Below are positions 9,365 to 18,204 of a stretch of 64,000 bases of DNA, piece by piece; within the stretch, counting starts at the first letter, position 1; every line of letters starts with the position of its first letter. Where the stretch lies: NCBI RefSeq assembly GCF_007679325.1, contig NZ_VEGI01000006.1, forward strand, positions 183,289-247,288. Reading direction: 5' to 3'. The position numbers and the translations under genes were made by a program. Origin of the DNA: Arthrobacter sp. U41. GTDB lineage: Bacteria > Actinomycetota > Actinomycetes > Actinomycetales > Micrococcaceae. The notes under the pieces were generated by a model, which was not told where the DNA came from, did not search any database, and worked only from the letters and a program-made list of their open reading frames with translations.

Positions 9365-9393
9365 AACGTAGGCCAGCCGCACAGCTTTTTCAA
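9365..9393 (-). promoter_or_regulatory. lexA promoter
   Basis: Reading the minus strand: -35 TTGAAA (9388-9393), a 17-bp spacer, then -10 TACGTT (9365-9370). The transcript start would fall near 9358, giving a leader of about 110 nt before the 9248 ATG. The LexA box at 9391-9404 overlaps the -35. Confidence 0.65.
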
Positions 9394-9404
9394 ACATTTG
9401 TTCT
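9391..9404. promoter_or_regulatory. LexA box 1 (lexA promoter)
   Basis: CAAACATTTGTTCT fits the actinobacterial/Gram-positive LexA consensus CGAAC-N4-GTTCG with two changes. It overlaps the -35 element of lexA, so bound LexA should block RNA polymerase. Confidence 0.7.
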
Positions 9405-9457
9405 AGCGAGTCTCGACAATGTTCGTCAATAAGTGCTAAAACAGAACCAGCAAGATT

Positions 9458-9471
9458 CGAATATGTGTTCT
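9458..9471. promoter_or_regulatory. LexA box 2 (lexA / LysM gene intergenic region)
   Basis: CGAATATGTGTTCT matches CGAAC-N4-GTTCG with two changes. It lies 120 bp upstream of the divergent LysM gene, in the expected position for control of that gene. Confidence 0.6.
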
Positions 9472-9490
9472 AGTTTTGTACGGCTCGGGT

Positions 9491-9505
9491 CGAACGGTGT
9501 GTTCG
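9491..9505. promoter_or_regulatory. LexA-like box 3, spacing one base too long
   Basis: CGAACGGTGTGTTCG has perfect half-sites, CGAAC and GTTCG, but five rather than four bases between them. It may be a weak or decayed LexA site; binding is uncertain. Confidence 0.35.
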
Positions 9506-9590
9506 GTTCTTTGTTCGAAGGTATGGCCGGTTGGCGGCGGGTACGTGGAGTACGCCGGGCGGCACAGTATGGTCCAGGAGGGCTCAGTTC

Positions 9591-10112
9591 ATGTCAGCAA
9601 CAAGCGCGTTTCACGAAACTTTCGGCCGCGACGCATTCGGCGATTACGGCCGGCCCGGCGGCGGTTCCCCCGTTGTCCAGCCGAGCCGCATGGGCCAGCC
9701 GACCCGTGAGAGCCAGACCCGCCACGCTGTCCAGCAGGGCACCCCAGGAGCCGCGCAGCCGACAAGGCAGCAGTCGGCAAAGCAACAACCGGCAAAGCAG
9801 GCTCCGCTGCGGCTTACCCGGCGGGGGCGCTTCGTCTTCATCGGCGTTCCGCTGATCCTGCTGGCCGCGCTGGTCCTCTCCTTCAGTGGTTTCCTCAACG
9901 CCCCCGCCAAGGCTGCGGAGTCCGCCGCCGAACTTTCCCTGACGCCCACTGTCACTGTCACCGTGCAGCCCGGTGAGTCATTGTGGGCCATCGCCGCGAC
10001 CGTCGCGCCGGAACGCGATCCCCGTGACGTCGTCGCGGACATCATGCAGCTGAACAACCTGGAAGCCGCCCGCGTCGTTCCGGGCCAGGCGCTTTTCATT
10101 CCGTCCAACTAG
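9591..10112 (+). CDS. LysM-domain membrane protein, probable SOS cell-division inhibitor (ChiZ/YneA/DivS-like)
   Basis: This 173-residue protein has a disordered Gln/Pro/Lys-rich N-terminus of about 80 residues, one membrane segment (FIGVPLILLAALVLSFSGFL) and a C-terminal LysM domain (from about 120: VTVQPGESLWAIA, then GQALFIPSN). LysM binds peptidoglycan outside the membrane. Genes of this form sit next to lexA and are SOS-induced division inhibitors in Mycobacterium (ChiZ, Rv2719c), Corynebacterium (DivS) and Bacillus (YneA). Here the gene is divergent from lexA across two LexA boxes, which supports that role. The ATG follows AGGAGG by ten bases. No chitinase or hydrolase domain is visible. 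Confidence 0.8.
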   Translation: MSATSAFHETFGRDAFGDYGRPGGGSPVVQPSRMGQPTRESQTRHAVQQGTPGAAQPTRQQSAKQQPAKQAPLRLTRRGRFVFIGVPLILLAALVLSFSGFLNAPAKAAESAAELSLTPTVTVTVQPGESLWAIAATVAPERDPRDVVADIMQLNNLEAARVVPGQALFIPSN

Positions 10113-10271
10113 CACCCCCGGACCTGCCGGAGCCGCGGGCACGCGGACCCGGCCACGCACGCCCGTTCCGGGTCGCGCGACGGTCCGCCGCAACCTATGG
10201 AGGGCCCGCAGTGACGGTCCGCCGGCCCGCCCGCCAGGCGTCACGGATTCGGAGCCCGCGGCGATCTCACT

Positions 10272-10283
10272 TAAACTGGTGAA
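10272..10283 (+). promoter_or_regulatory. hisC -10 box, probable leaderless start
   Basis: TAAACT at 10272-10277 is followed by six bases and the hisC GTG at 10284. The preceding 160 bases are GC-rich with a repeated GACGGTCCGCCG (about 10180 and 10213) and no gene. No convincing -35, T-box or His-rich leader peptide was seen. Confidence 0.5.
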
Positions 10284-11402
10284 GTGACTGACCAGCTAGA
10301 GCGACTGAACCGACTTCCCCTCCGGACGAACCTTCGGGGCCTGACCCCGTACGGGGCGCCCCAGCTGGAAGTTCCGATCCTGCTCAACGTCAACGAGAAC
10401 ACCCATGGCGTCCCGGCGGACGTCCGCGCCGCCATCTCCGAGGCCGTCACGATCGCCGCCGCCGGACTGAACCGCTACCCGGACCGCGAATTCACCGAAC
10501 TGCGCGAGGCGCTGGCCGAATATCTTGGGCACGGACTGGGCGCGGACAACATCTGGGCCGCCAACGGGTCCAACGAGGTGCTCCAGCAGATCCTCCAGGC
10601 CTTCGGCGGCCCGGGCCGTACTGCACTCGGCTTCCCTCCCACATACTCCATGTACCCGCTGCTGGCCTCCGGCACGGACACCGGATACATCGTCGGGGTC
10701 CGCGCCGACGACTACGGACTGAGCGCCGAATCAGCCGCCCGCCAGGTCCGCGAGCTCCAGCCGAACATCGTCTTCCTGTGCTCCCCGAACAACCCCACCG
10801 GCACCGGCCTCGGCCTGGACGTCGTCGAGGCCGTCTACCAGGCCGGCGAGGCCAGCCAGACCATCGTGATCGTCGACGAGGCCTACCACGAGTTCGCCCA
10901 CGACGGGACGCCCAGCGCGCTCACCCTGCTGCCCGGCCGGGAGCGGCTGATCGTCTCGCGCACCATGAGCAAGGCCTTTGCCCTTGCCGGTGCGCGGGTC
11001 GGCTACATGGCGGCAGCGCCGGAGGTTACCGATGCCCTGCGCCTTGTCCGGCTTCCGTACCACCTCTCGGCCATCACCCAGGCGACCGCCCTGGCCGCCC
11101 TGCACCACCGGGTCGCGCTGATGGCCGATGTCGAGGACATCAAACGCCAGCGGGACAGGATCGTGTCCGAACTGCAGCGCATGGGCCTCAAGCCGGCCGC
11201 GTCCGACTCGAACTACGTCTTCTTCGGCGGCCTGGACAACCCGCACGAGGTCTGGCAGGGCCTGCTGGACGCCGGTGTGCTGATCCGGGACGTAGGAATT
11301 GCCGGGCACCTTCGCGTCACGGCCGGGACTGAGACGGAAACCACAGCGTTCCTCGAAGCCCTCGAACGGATCCTGGCCGGCCGCGCAGTGCAGCCCGCCT
11401 AG
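10284..11402 (+). CDS. hisC: histidinol-phosphate aminotransferase
   Basis: HisC is a PLP enzyme of aminotransferase fold type I that converts imidazole acetol phosphate to L-histidinol phosphate. It shows the substrate region LNVNENTHG, the NPTGTG motif, IVDEAYHEF and the PLP lysine K230 in [17 protein letters not shown]. The 372-residue length is normal. It is the first visible gene of a histidine operon, with hisB beginning 64 bases downstream. It appears to be read from a leaderless GTG. Confidence 0.95.
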   Translation: MTDQLERLNRLPLRTNLRGLTPYGAPQLEVPILLNVNENTHGVPADVRAAISEAVTIAAAGLNRYPDREFTELREALAEYLGHGLGADNIWAANGSNEVLQQILQAFGGPGRTALGFPPTYSMYPLLASGTDTGYIVGVRADDYGLSAESAARQVRELQPNIVFLCSPNNPTGTGLGLDVVEAVYQAGEASQTIVIVDEAYHEFAHDGTPSALTLLPGRERLIVSRTMSKAFALAGARVGYMAAAPEVTDALRLVRLPYHLSAITQATALAALHHRVALMADVEDIKRQRDRIVSELQRMGLKPAASDSNYVFFGGLDNPHEVWQGLLDAGVLIRDVGIAGHLRVTAGTETETTAFLEALERILAGRAVQPA

Positions 11403-11466
11403 ACTTAACCCAGGACATCCACACTGCCTGGCTGCCGGGCACCGTCGTCATCCAAAGGACACCCAC

Positions 11467-12093
11467 ATGAGCAACACCGGAGCAACGCCTGCCGAGGGCC
11501 GGACCGCACGCATGGAGCGGACCACCAGCGAGTCATCCGTGCTGGTTGAGATCAACCTGGACGGCACCGGCGTCTCGGACATCAGCACCTCCGTCCCGTT
11601 CTACGACCACATGCTGACGGCGCTCAGCAAGCACTCCCTGATCGATATGACAGTCAAGGCCACAGGCGATACACACATTGACGTCCACCACACGGTCGAA
11701 GACGTTGCCATCACCTTCGGCGAGGTCCTGCGCACCGCGCTCGGCAACAAGGCCGGCATCCGGCGGTTCGGCGAAGCCACGGTTCCCCTGGACGAGGCCC
11801 TCGCCCAGGCCGTCGTCGATGTCTCCGGCCGCCCCTACCTGGTGCACGGCGGGGAGCCTGCAGGCCAGGAATACCACCTGATCGGCGGACATTTCACCGG
11901 GTCGCTGACCCGGCACGTATTCGAGGCAATCACCCTGCACGCCGGGATCTGCCTGCACATGAACGTCACTGCCGGCCGGGACCCGCACCACATCGTCGAG
12001 GCCCAGTTCAAGGCCTTCGCCCGCGCCCTCCGTGCCGCCGTCGAACCTGACCCGCGCGTCGAGGGCATCCCCTCCACCAAGGGCGCCCTGTGA
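11467..12093 (+). CDS. hisB: imidazoleglycerol-phosphate dehydratase
   Basis: HisB dehydrates imidazole glycerol phosphate using two manganese ions held by histidines. The paired metal motifs are visible: [13 protein letters not shown] plus DVHHTVED near the N-terminus, and GGHFTG plus [18 protein letters not shown] near the C-terminus. At 208 residues it is the stand-alone dehydratase without a histidinol phosphatase domain. AAAGGA precedes the ATG. Its stop overlaps the hisH start (GTGA), so the two are translationally coupled. Confidence 0.96.
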   Translation: MSNTGATPAEGRTARMERTTSESSVLVEINLDGTGVSDISTSVPFYDHMLTALSKHSLIDMTVKATGDTHIDVHHTVEDVAITFGEVLRTALGNKAGIRRFGEATVPLDEALAQAVVDVSGRPYLVHGGEPAGQEYHLIGGHFTGSLTRHVFEAITLHAGICLHMNVTAGRDPHHIVEAQFKAFARALRAAVEPDPRVEGIPSTKGAL

Positions 12094-12869
12094 CTGGCAA
12101 AGTGCTCAAGGACGGCGCCATCGTCAACCCCGACGCCGGCAGGAAGCCGGTGTCACCCGAGGGAAAGCCCACGGTCACGGTCCTCGACTACGGCTCCGGC
12201 AACGTCCGTTCCGCCGTCCGCGCCCTGGAACGCGCCGGTGCCGAGGTGATCCTGAGTTCCAAGCCGGAGGACGTGCTCAACGCCGACGGACTCGTGGTCC
12301 CGGGCGTCGGCGCGTTCGAAACGGTGATGCGCGAACTCAAGGCCGTCGACGGCATCCGCATGATCGGACGCCGCGTCGCCGGGGGCCGCCCCGTGCTGGC
12401 CATCTGCGTGGGCCTCCAGGTCCTCTTCGAGGCCGGCGTCGAGCACGGCACCGAAGCCGAAGGCATGGGGGAGTGGCCCGGCAAGGTGGAACTCCTTCCC
12501 GCCGACGTCGTCCCGCACATGGGCTGGAACACGGTGTCCGTCCCGGAGGGCTCCAAGCTTTTCGCCGGTGTCGAAGACGAGCGCTTCTACTTCGTGCACT
12601 CCTACGGCGTCCAGCAGTGGGATTTCGACGTCATCCAGCCGAGGATGACCGCGCCCCTCGTGACCTGGTCGGAGCACGGGGCCCCGTTCATTGCAGCCGT
12701 GGAAAACGGTCCGCTGTGCGCCACGCAGTTCCACCCCGAGAAATCCGGCGACGCAGGGGCGCACCTGCTGCGCAACTGGGTGCAGGGCCTCCGGGACCGT
12801 TCCCGGCCGGGTGAATCCGCGGCCGCCGCGGGCGAGCCCTCCGACACCACCCCGGACGGAACCGCCTAG
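12090..12869 (+). CDS. hisH: imidazole glycerol phosphate synthase subunit HisH
   Basis: HisH is the glutamine amidotransferase subunit that supplies ammonia to HisF. The class I triad is present: nucleophile C106 in [10 protein letters not shown], and His and Glu in QFHPEKSG. The 259-residue protein carries a roughly 28-residue N-terminal extension before [10 protein letters not shown], and a C-terminal Ala/Ser/Pro-rich tail of about 25 residues. The GTG start overlaps the hisB stop. The partner hisF is not adjacent in this window. Confidence 0.95.
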   Translation: MTGKVLKDGAIVNPDAGRKPVSPEGKPTVTVLDYGSGNVRSAVRALERAGAEVILSSKPEDVLNADGLVVPGVGAFETVMRELKAVDGIRMIGRRVAGGRPVLAICVGLQVLFEAGVEHGTEAEGMGEWPGKVELLPADVVPHMGWNTVSVPEGSKLFAGVEDERFYFVHSYGVQQWDFDVIQPRMTAPLVTWSEHGAPFIAAVENGPLCATQFHPEKSGDAGAHLLRNWVQGLRDRSRPGESAAAAGEPSDTTPDGTA

Positions 12870-13028
12870 ATGTGGTCCATTGTGCTGATGGGGCTTGCCG
12901 GCCTGCTGGTCGGCGGGGCGTTGTCCTTCCGCCAGCAGAAAAGCCCCCGCTGGGTCCAGATCGTGTTCTACGTCCTGGCCGGGATGGCGTTGCTGGCCGC
13001 CTACCTCCTGACCCTGCCTGCCGCCTGA
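12870..13028 (+). CDS. small membrane protein between hisH and priA (52 aa)
   Basis: The ATG at 12870 is the base after the hisH stop, and the frame ends with TGA at 13026-13028. The 52 residues form two hydrophobic segments (about 3-20 and 31-50) joined by a short basic loop, RQQKSPRW. The protein has no catalytic motif. Its tight fit between hisH and priA, with no gap from hisH, argues for a real translated gene. The predicted topology is a two-helix hairpin in the cytoplasmic membrane. I do not know its function; being in the operon need not mean it acts in histidine synthesis. Confidence 0.7.
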   Translation: MWSIVLMGLAGLLVGGALSFRQQKSPRWVQIVFYVLAGMALLAAYLLTLPAA

Positions 13029-13080
13029 CGGCCCGCGGCGCCCCGACCACTCCACGTCCCTGAAGAGCTGAGGATCCACG

Positions 13081-13827
13081 ATGACCACCGAAACCCCGCT
13101 GCCTGTGCTCGAGCTGCTGCCCGCCGTCGACGTCGTCAACGGCCAAGCCGTCCGCCTCGTCCAGGGCGAGGCCGGCAGCGAGACGAGCTACGGCACGCCT
13201 CTGGAAGCCGCGCTTAACTGGCAGCAGCAGGGGGCTGAATGGGTCCACCTCGTCGACCTCGACGCCGCCTTCGGCCGGGGCTCCAACGCCGAACTGCTCC
13301 GCGAAGTGGTGGGCCGGCTCGACATCAAGGTGGAGCTCTCCGGCGGCCTGCGCGACGACGAGTCCCTCGAGAAGGCCCTCGAACTCGGCGTCGCCCGCGT
13401 GAACCTGGGCACGGCGGCACTGGAGAACCCCGAATGGACTGCGCGGGTGATCGAGCGCTTCGGCGACAAGATCGCCGTCGGGCTGGACGTCCGCGGCACC
13501 ACGCTCGCCGGCCGCGGGTGGACCAAGGAAGGCGGCGACCTCTGGGATGTCCTTGGACGCCTCGAAGAGGCCGGCTGCGCGCGCTACGTCGTCACCGACG
13601 TCACCAAAGACGGCACCCTTCAGGGACCCAACGTCGAGCTGCTGCGCCAGATGGTGGAAAAGACCGGCAAGCCCGTGGTGGCTTCCGGCGGGATCTCCAG
13701 CCTGGATGACCTGCTGGTCCTTCGCTCGCTCGTGCCGCTCGGCGTGGAAGGCGCGATCGTCGGCAAGGCACTCTACAACGGCAACTTCACTCTGCCCGAG
13801 GCCCTCGACGCCGCCGGCCGCCGCTAG
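13081..13827 (+). CDS. priA: phosphoribosyl isomerase A (bifunctional HisA/TrpF)
   Basis: This is a TIM-barrel isomerase. In actinobacteria such as Streptomyces and Mycobacterium the single enzyme PriA serves both histidine (ProFAR) and tryptophan (PRA) synthesis. The catalytic aspartates are D17 in [10 protein letters not shown] and D173 in VVTDVTKDG. The phosphate loops [16 protein letters not shown] and AIVGKALY are present, and the length is 248 residues. GAGGAT lies about nine bases before the ATG. The dual role is inferred from the lineage; a separate trpF elsewhere in the genome would argue against it. Confidence 0.93.
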   Translation: MTTETPLPVLELLPAVDVVNGQAVRLVQGEAGSETSYGTPLEAALNWQQQGAEWVHLVDLDAAFGRGSNAELLREVVGRLDIKVELSGGLRDDESLEKALELGVARVNLGTAALENPEWTARVIERFGDKIAVGLDVRGTTLAGRGWTKEGGDLWDVLGRLEEAGCARYVVTDVTKDGTLQGPNVELLRQMVEKTGKPVVASGGISSLDDLLVLRSLVPLGVEGAIVGKALYNGNFTLPEALDAAGRR

Positions 13828-13839
13828 CGGGTCCGCAGT

Positions 13840-14739
13840 ATGGAGCAGCGGCCCGCGGGCTTCAACGCACCCGAGAATCCCGTACCTTCACGCCCGTTGC
13901 CCGGGCACATCGCGGCGGCCCTGGCCGGCGCCGGCGGAGCGACCGATTCGGCGGGCCGGCCTTGGGCGGGACGCAGCCTGGCCGGCGAGGACGCTACTAT
14001 CCACAATTTCGAGGACGACGACGGGGCGGCGGACGCCGGCTACGTCGCGGCGCTGGCGGGACTCGGGGCCGGCACCGGCGATGAGGCCGCGGTGGTGGCC
14101 TCGTTGGCCACGGCACGGGTCTTTGTGCCGATCCTGGCCACGCTCGCCGAGGAAGGCGAAGGCGCCGGCGGCCTGCACTCGGACAAACAGGCCGACATGG
14201 CCCTTGTGACGCTCAAGGCCCCGGACGGCCGGACCGCGATGCCCGTGTTCACCTCCGCCGTTTCCCTCAAGGCCTGGCACCCCGAGGCCCGCCCGGTGGC
14301 CGTCTACGCCGCCCGCGCGGCACTCTCCGCAGTGGCTGAGGGTGCCGAACTGCTCGTGCTGGACCCGGGATCCGCTGTTACCTTCGTCGTGCGCCGGCCC
14401 GCGGTATGGGCCCTCGCGCAGCAGCGGGATTGGACGCCGTCGTACGCGGATCCCGAGCTCGCCCGCCACCTCGGCGAGAGCGTGGTTGGCTTTCCCGCGG
14501 TCCGCCGTGTTGAAATTCATCCAGGCGGTGGAGTTGCCGCGGTGGCGGCCGATGGACGGCAGCTTCCGGGCGGGGGCTCCGGTCCGGAGCTCCGCGTGGT
14601 GCTCTACCTTGAAGACGGACTGGACGCCGCCGGCGTCCAGTCCATCGTGTCCGGCCTCAACAGCGCCTGGGCACGGAATGACATATTTGCTGAGCGGGTT
14701 GACTCAATCGAGGTCAAATTGCAGCGGGCAGCACAGTAG
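13840..14739 (+). CDS. SseB family protein
   Basis: The 299-residue protein contains an SseB N-terminal-type domain (PF07179; about 75-185, with RVFVPILATL, DMALVTLKAPDGRTAMPVFTS and GAELLVLDPGS). A C-terminal domain of about 100 residues ends in EVKLQRAAQ. SseB-fold proteins are soluble and poorly characterised; in enterics SseB modulates thiosulfate sulfurtransferase or stress responses, but that should not be assumed here. The gene starts 12 bases after priA and is probably a distal member of the his operon. Confidence 0.8.
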   Translation: MEQRPAGFNAPENPVPSRPLPGHIAAALAGAGGATDSAGRPWAGRSLAGEDATIHNFEDDDGAADAGYVAALAGLGAGTGDEAAVVASLATARVFVPILATLAEEGEGAGGLHSDKQADMALVTLKAPDGRTAMPVFTSAVSLKAWHPEARPVAVYAARAALSAVAEGAELLVLDPGSAVTFVVRRPAVWALAQQRDWTPSYADPELARHLGESVVGFPAVRRVEIHPGGGVAAVAADGRQLPGGGSGPELRVVLYLEDGLDAAGVQSIVSGLNSAWARNDIFAERVDSIEVKLQRAAQ

Positions 14740-14801
14740 CTGAAGGCCAGCCGGGGACATCCTCGGTGCTGCCGGGGGCAGTACCAGAAGGAAATAGTCT
14801 C

Positions 14802-16148
14802 GTGAACTTCGCGCTTTACCGGGAACTGCTGGCCGTCCGGCCCATCAGGCGGCTCCTGCTGGTGGGGATGGTTGCCCGCATACCGCACTCCGCGGCCGGG
14901 GTCCTGCTCACCCTGCACATCGTCCTGACGCTCGGCCAGGGCTACGCCGCCGCCGGCGCCGCGGCCGCCGTGATGACCATCGGCATCGCTGTCGGGGCGC
15001 CGTGGCGCGGGCGGCGGGTCGACACCGTGGGCCTGCGGCGGGCACTCATCCCGTCGGTCATTGCCGAAGCCGTCATCTGGTCCGTTGTGCCGCACGTGTC
15101 CTACGAAGTCCTGCTGCCGCTGGTGTTCGTGGGCGGCCTGCTGACACTGCCGATCTTCAGCGTTGTGCGCCAGTCCCTCGGCGTCCTCGCGACGGGGGAG
15201 CAGCGGCGCACCGCCTTCGCCCTCGACGCCATCTCCACCGAACTGGTCTTTATGATCGGCCCCGCGGCCGGCGCCCTTGTGGCCACCGCCGGCCTCTCCG
15301 TGCTGGGCCTGACCATCATCGGCATCGCCACCTCGGTGTCCGGGCTGTTCCTCATGTGGTTCAACCCGCCGACCCGCAGCGCCGAACCCGTTCCTGGGGC
15401 CGAAACAGTGGCCGACGCCGAATCCGAGGCAGCGTTCGAGGCCGCCCAGCAGGAAGGCGCCGAGGTCGCCGTCGTCGCCGCCGCTCCGGCCCACCTGCAG
15501 GAGGCCGCCGCCGAGTTCGCCCCGCTGGCGGCCGCCGGGGAACGGCGCCAGGAGCGGGCCGGACTGCGCCACAAAGTCGCCCACAACTTCGCCTGGTTCA
15601 CCTCCGCCGTGGCCGCCGTCTTCGCCGTCGCCGCCGGGGCCGGCATGGTCCTCAGCGGCACCGACGTCGGGATAGTGGCCGCCCTCGAATCCGGCGGACA
15701 CCAGGCCGAGATCGGGCTCGTGTTCCTGTTCTGGTGCGCGGCCTCCGTGGTGGGCGGCCTCGTCTACGGCGCCATGCACCGTCCCATCTCACCGATCCTG
15801 CTGCTGCTGGGGATGTCCGCGCTGACCATTCCGATGGCGTTCGCGCAGGACACCTGGACCCTGTGCCTGCTCGCGCTCCTCCCGGGCCTGTTGTGCGCAC
15901 CCGTGCTCTCAGCAGCCTCGGAGAAGGTCGCGGAACTCGTCGACGAGCGCCGCCGCGGCGAGGCGATGGGCTGGTACGGCTCGGCCCTCACCGGCGGTGT
16001 GGCCCTCGGGGCGCCGCTCGCCGGAGTGTTCATCGACGGCGTCGGCCCCTGGGCCGGGTTCGTCGCCGTGGGGTTGGGCGGCGTCGTGCTGTGCCTCCTG
16101 GGACTCGTGCTGCAGCGCCGCCGCAGGCTGCGACTCGCGGCCGCCTGA
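14802..16148 (+). CDS. MFS transporter
   Basis: The 448-residue protein has about twelve predicted membrane segments in two halves, joined by a long Ala/Glu-rich loop (about 190-240). This is a major facilitator architecture of the drug-efflux or YjiJ-like type. The GTG at 14802 is preferred because AGAAGGAA lies eight bases upstream; a GTG at 14766 would add twelve residues with no ribosome binding site. The substrate cannot be told from the sequence. The gene ends at a strong hairpin shared with the convergent DUF1844 gene. Confidence 0.82.
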   Translation: MNFALYRELLAVRPIRRLLLVGMVARIPHSAAGVLLTLHIVLTLGQGYAAAGAAAAVMTIGIAVGAPWRGRRVDTVGLRRALIPSVIAEAVIWSVVPHVSYEVLLPLVFVGGLLTLPIFSVVRQSLGVLATGEQRRTAFALDAISTELVFMIGPAAGALVATAGLSVLGLTIIGIATSVSGLFLMWFNPPTRSAEPVPGAETVADAESEAAFEAAQQEGAEVAVVAAAPAHLQEAAAEFAPLAAAGERRQERAGLRHKVAHNFAWFTSAVAAVFAVAAGAGMVLSGTDVGIVAALESGGHQAEIGLVFLFWCAASVVGGLVYGAMHRPISPILLLLGMSALTIPMAFAQDTWTLCLLALLPGLLCAPVLSAASEKVAELVDERRRGEAMGWYGSALTGGVALGAPLAGVFIDGVGPWAGFVAVGLGGVVLCLLGLVLQRRRRLRLAAA

Positions 16149-16193
16149 CCGGGCGCAACGCAGGATCCGGCACCGTGCAAGGCGTTAACGATG

Positions 16194-16226
16194 GCGGCGG
16201 GCAGACCGATGTGGTCCGCCCGCCGC
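16194..16226. terminator. hairpin terminator between MFS gene and DUF1844 gene
   Basis: GCGGCGGGC at 16194-16202 pairs with GCCCGCCGC at 16218-16226. After one mismatch, GACC (16204-16207) pairs with GGTC (16213-16216), around a 5-base loop. A short T-rich run follows on the plus strand. The position fits a shared terminator for the convergent genes. Confidence 0.65.
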
Positions 16227-16262
16227 TGTCTTGTAACTGTGGGTGCTAGTTCCTGTGGGTGC

Positions 16263-16649
16263 CTAGTTCACCGGGCCGGTGTACTTCTCGCCCGGTCCCT
16301 TGCCCGGCGCGTCAGGAATGATGGACTCCTCGCGGAAGGCCAGCTGCAGGGACCGCAGCCCGTCACGCAACGGTCCGGCGTGCTGGGAACCAATCTCCGG
16401 CGCTGCGGCGGTGACCAGCCCCGCCAAGGCCGTGATCAGCTTGCGGGCCTCGTCCAGGTCCTTGAGCTCCTCGGCGTTTTCCTCGGCGGCGAGGCCAAGC
16501 TTCACGGCGGCGGCACTCATCAGGTGCACGGCAGCGGTGGTGATGACCTCGATCGCGGGCACCTCGGAGATGTCGCGGATCTGCTGTGAGACGTCGCCCT
16601 GGGCGCCTGCGGGCTCGTAAACGTGTGAATTACTATCTGCTGTGCTCAT
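16263..16649 (-). CDS. DUF1844 domain-containing protein
   Basis: This 128-residue soluble, mostly helical protein has the DUF1844 pattern: IEVITTAAVHLMSAAAVKLGL, then DLDEARKLITALAGLV. In many actinobacteria and other bacteria this family is encoded beside infC, as here, though its biochemical role is unknown to me. The ATG at 16649 begins the conserved part; longer frames upstream run into the infC leader. It is divergent from infC and may share that promoter region. Confidence 0.85.
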   Translation of the reverse strand: MSTADSNSHVYEPAGAQGDVSQQIRDISEVPAIEVITTAAVHLMSAAAVKLGLAAEENAEELKDLDEARKLITALAGLVTAAAPEIGSQHAGPLRDGLRSLQLAFREESIIPDAPGKGPGEKYTGPVN

Positions 16650-17063
16650 GCTGGTAAGCTTGTCACAGACCGACTGATTGTCGTTATTTCGCTCAGTTCT
16701 TCTGTGACTCACGTTCCACTGTGACCCAGTAGCCCTGTGGCGGCATGGCAGCCGGAACCCGTCAGCAACCAACATGCCCGTCATGTAGGTGCGCCGGACG
16801 GGATTTCTTCTGTAGAATCGACTTTCAGTTTGCAAGCGGAGTTCTCTCCCACCCGCGTCAGCCGCTCTCCTTCGGGAAGCTTCGCAAGAAGCAAGGTTGC
16901 CGGGTACCTGGTCGGGCATTCTCCCGGGCGTCAGCCTGGCGGGATGCATGCCGCCTCACCCGAGGCAGGCAGCTCCGATCTTCGAGGCCTTCGATTGCTC
17001 CGGCAATTGGGGGCCTTCTCCTTTTTCCGGTGGAATACCCCTCACGAACACAGGAGCTTTAAC
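16650..17063 (+). promoter_or_regulatory. infC promoter and long 5' leader
   Basis: No gene is seen in this 414-base gap. TAGAAT at 16813-16818 is a good -10 box, predicting a leader of about 240 nt before infC. The leader has short inverted repeats, for example TCCCG/CGGGA at about 16929-16953 and CCGG/CCGG flanking a pyrimidine-rich run near 17000-17030. AGGAG at 17052-17056 sits seven bases before the ATT start codon. A leader of this length would suit feedback control by IF3 or ribosomal protein L20, as known in other bacteria. The detailed mechanism here is inference. Confidence 0.5.
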
Positions 17064-18197
17064 ATTAGCGAGCCAAGAATCAATGAGCGTATCCGCGTCC
17101 CCGAGGTGCGGCTGGTCGGCCCTGCAGGCGAGCAAGTAGGCGTTGTCCGTATTGAGGATGCCCTGCGTTTGGCTGCCGAGTCCGATCTTGATCTCGTTGA
17201 AGTTGCACCGCAGGCCAAGCCTCCGGTGTGCAAGCTGATGGACTTCGGCAAGTACAAGTACGAAGCCGCGGTCAAGGCACGCGAAGCCCGGAAGAATCAG
17301 ACCAACACGGTCCTGAAGGAAATCCGCTTCCGCCTGAAGATCGACACCCATGACTACGAGACGAAGCGCGGCCACGCGCTCCGCTTCCTCGGTGCCGGTG
17401 ACAAGGTCAAGGCCATGATCCAGTTCCGCGGCCGTGAGCAGCAGCGCCCTGAGATGGGCATCCGGTTGCTCCAGCGCTTCGCCGACGACGTCGCCGAGGT
17501 CGGCGTCGTGGAGTCCAGCCCGCGCATCGATGGCCGCAACATGGTCATGGTCGTAGGTCCCCTGAAGAACAAGGCCGAAGCCAAGGCAGAGGCCCGCCGC
17601 GCATCGCAGCGTGCGGAAGCCAAAGCCGAGAATGAAGCCAAGGCTTCCGGCGGTGGGCGCGTTGACACGTCCGCCCCCGAGGCGCCCCTGACGCAGTCGC
17701 TCGCCGATCTGCTGCCCGAGGGCTACCAGGTCCGGACCGAGGCACCCAAGGCTGAGGTAACCGCGACGGAAGCTCCCGCCGCGGAGGCCCCGGCCGAAAA
17801 GGTCGAGGCCAGCAAGGCTGACGCCACGGAGGCCCCGGCCGCCGAGGCCAAGGCTGCGGAAGCACCGGCCGAGACGGCGTCCGTCCCGGCAGCGCCGAAG
17901 CAGGAGGCCGCCAAGGCTCCGAAGGCTGCCCCGAAGGCTGCTGCCAGGCCGGCGGCCGCCAAGGCGCCCGCTGCACCCAAGACCGCCGCCAAGGCACCGG
18001 AAGCCGCGAAAGCGCCGGAAGCCGCGAAAGCGCCGGAAGCCGCGAAGGCTCCCGAGGCTGAAAAGGCCGCTCCGGCGGCAGCACCGAAGCCGGTTGCTGC
18101 TCCGAAGCCGGTCCCGCGTCCTGCGGCGCCCAAGCCTGCTGCACGGCCGGCTGCCCCGAAGGCCGCCGCCAAGCCGGGCACCAAGAAGACCAACTAG
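17064..18197 (+). CDS. infC: translation initiation factor IF-3 (ATT start, long C-terminal tail)
   Basis: IF3 binds the 30S subunit and proofreads initiation. Homology begins exactly at an ATT codon (encoding [15 protein letters not shown] when read literally), seven bases after AGGAG. Rare AUU starts are a known IF3 autoregulation device in Escherichia coli. Core IF3 occupies about 1-180 ([25 protein letters not shown]; then [10 protein letters not shown]; then GPLKNKAEA). The remaining 195 or so residues are an Ala/Pro/Lys/Glu-rich tail with a PEAAKA repeat. The core is normal; the tail about doubles the usual 180-200-residue length. infC begins the infC-rpmI-rplT operon. Confidence 0.95.
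   Translation: MSEPRINERIRVPEVRLVGPAGEQVGVVRIEDALRLAAESDLDLVEVAPQAKPPVCKLMDFGKYKYEAAVKAREARKNQTNTVLKEIRFRLKIDTHDYETKRGHALRFLGAGDKVKAMIQFRGREQQRPEMGIRLLQRFADDVAEVGVVESSPRIDGRNMVMVVGPLKNKAEAKAEARRASQRAEAKAENEAKASGGGRVDTSAPEAPLTQSLADLLPEGYQVRTEAPKAEVTATEAPAAEAPAEKVEASKADATEAPAAEAKAAEAPAETASVPAAPKQEAAKAPKAAPKAAARPAAAKAPAAPKTAAKAPEAAKAPEAAKAPEAAKAPEAEKAAPAAAPKPVAAPKPVPRPAAPKPAARPAAPKAAAKPGTKKTN
17997..18050 (+). repeat. 18-bp coding tandem repeat in infC tail
   Basis: Three head-to-tail 18-bp units at 17997-18014, 18015-18032 and 18033-18050 encode PEAAKA three times. The first two are identical at the DNA level; the third differs at two bases. This suggests recent slippage, so copy number may vary between strains. 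Confidence 0.8.
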
Positions 18198-18204
18198 TTC
18201 AGGG

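Noticed and set aside
9249..9365. Longer lexA starting at TTG 9365 or ATG 9362
   Set aside because: A promoter with -35 9388-9393 and -10 9365-9370 would start transcription downstream of these codons, and LexA homology begins nearer 9248.
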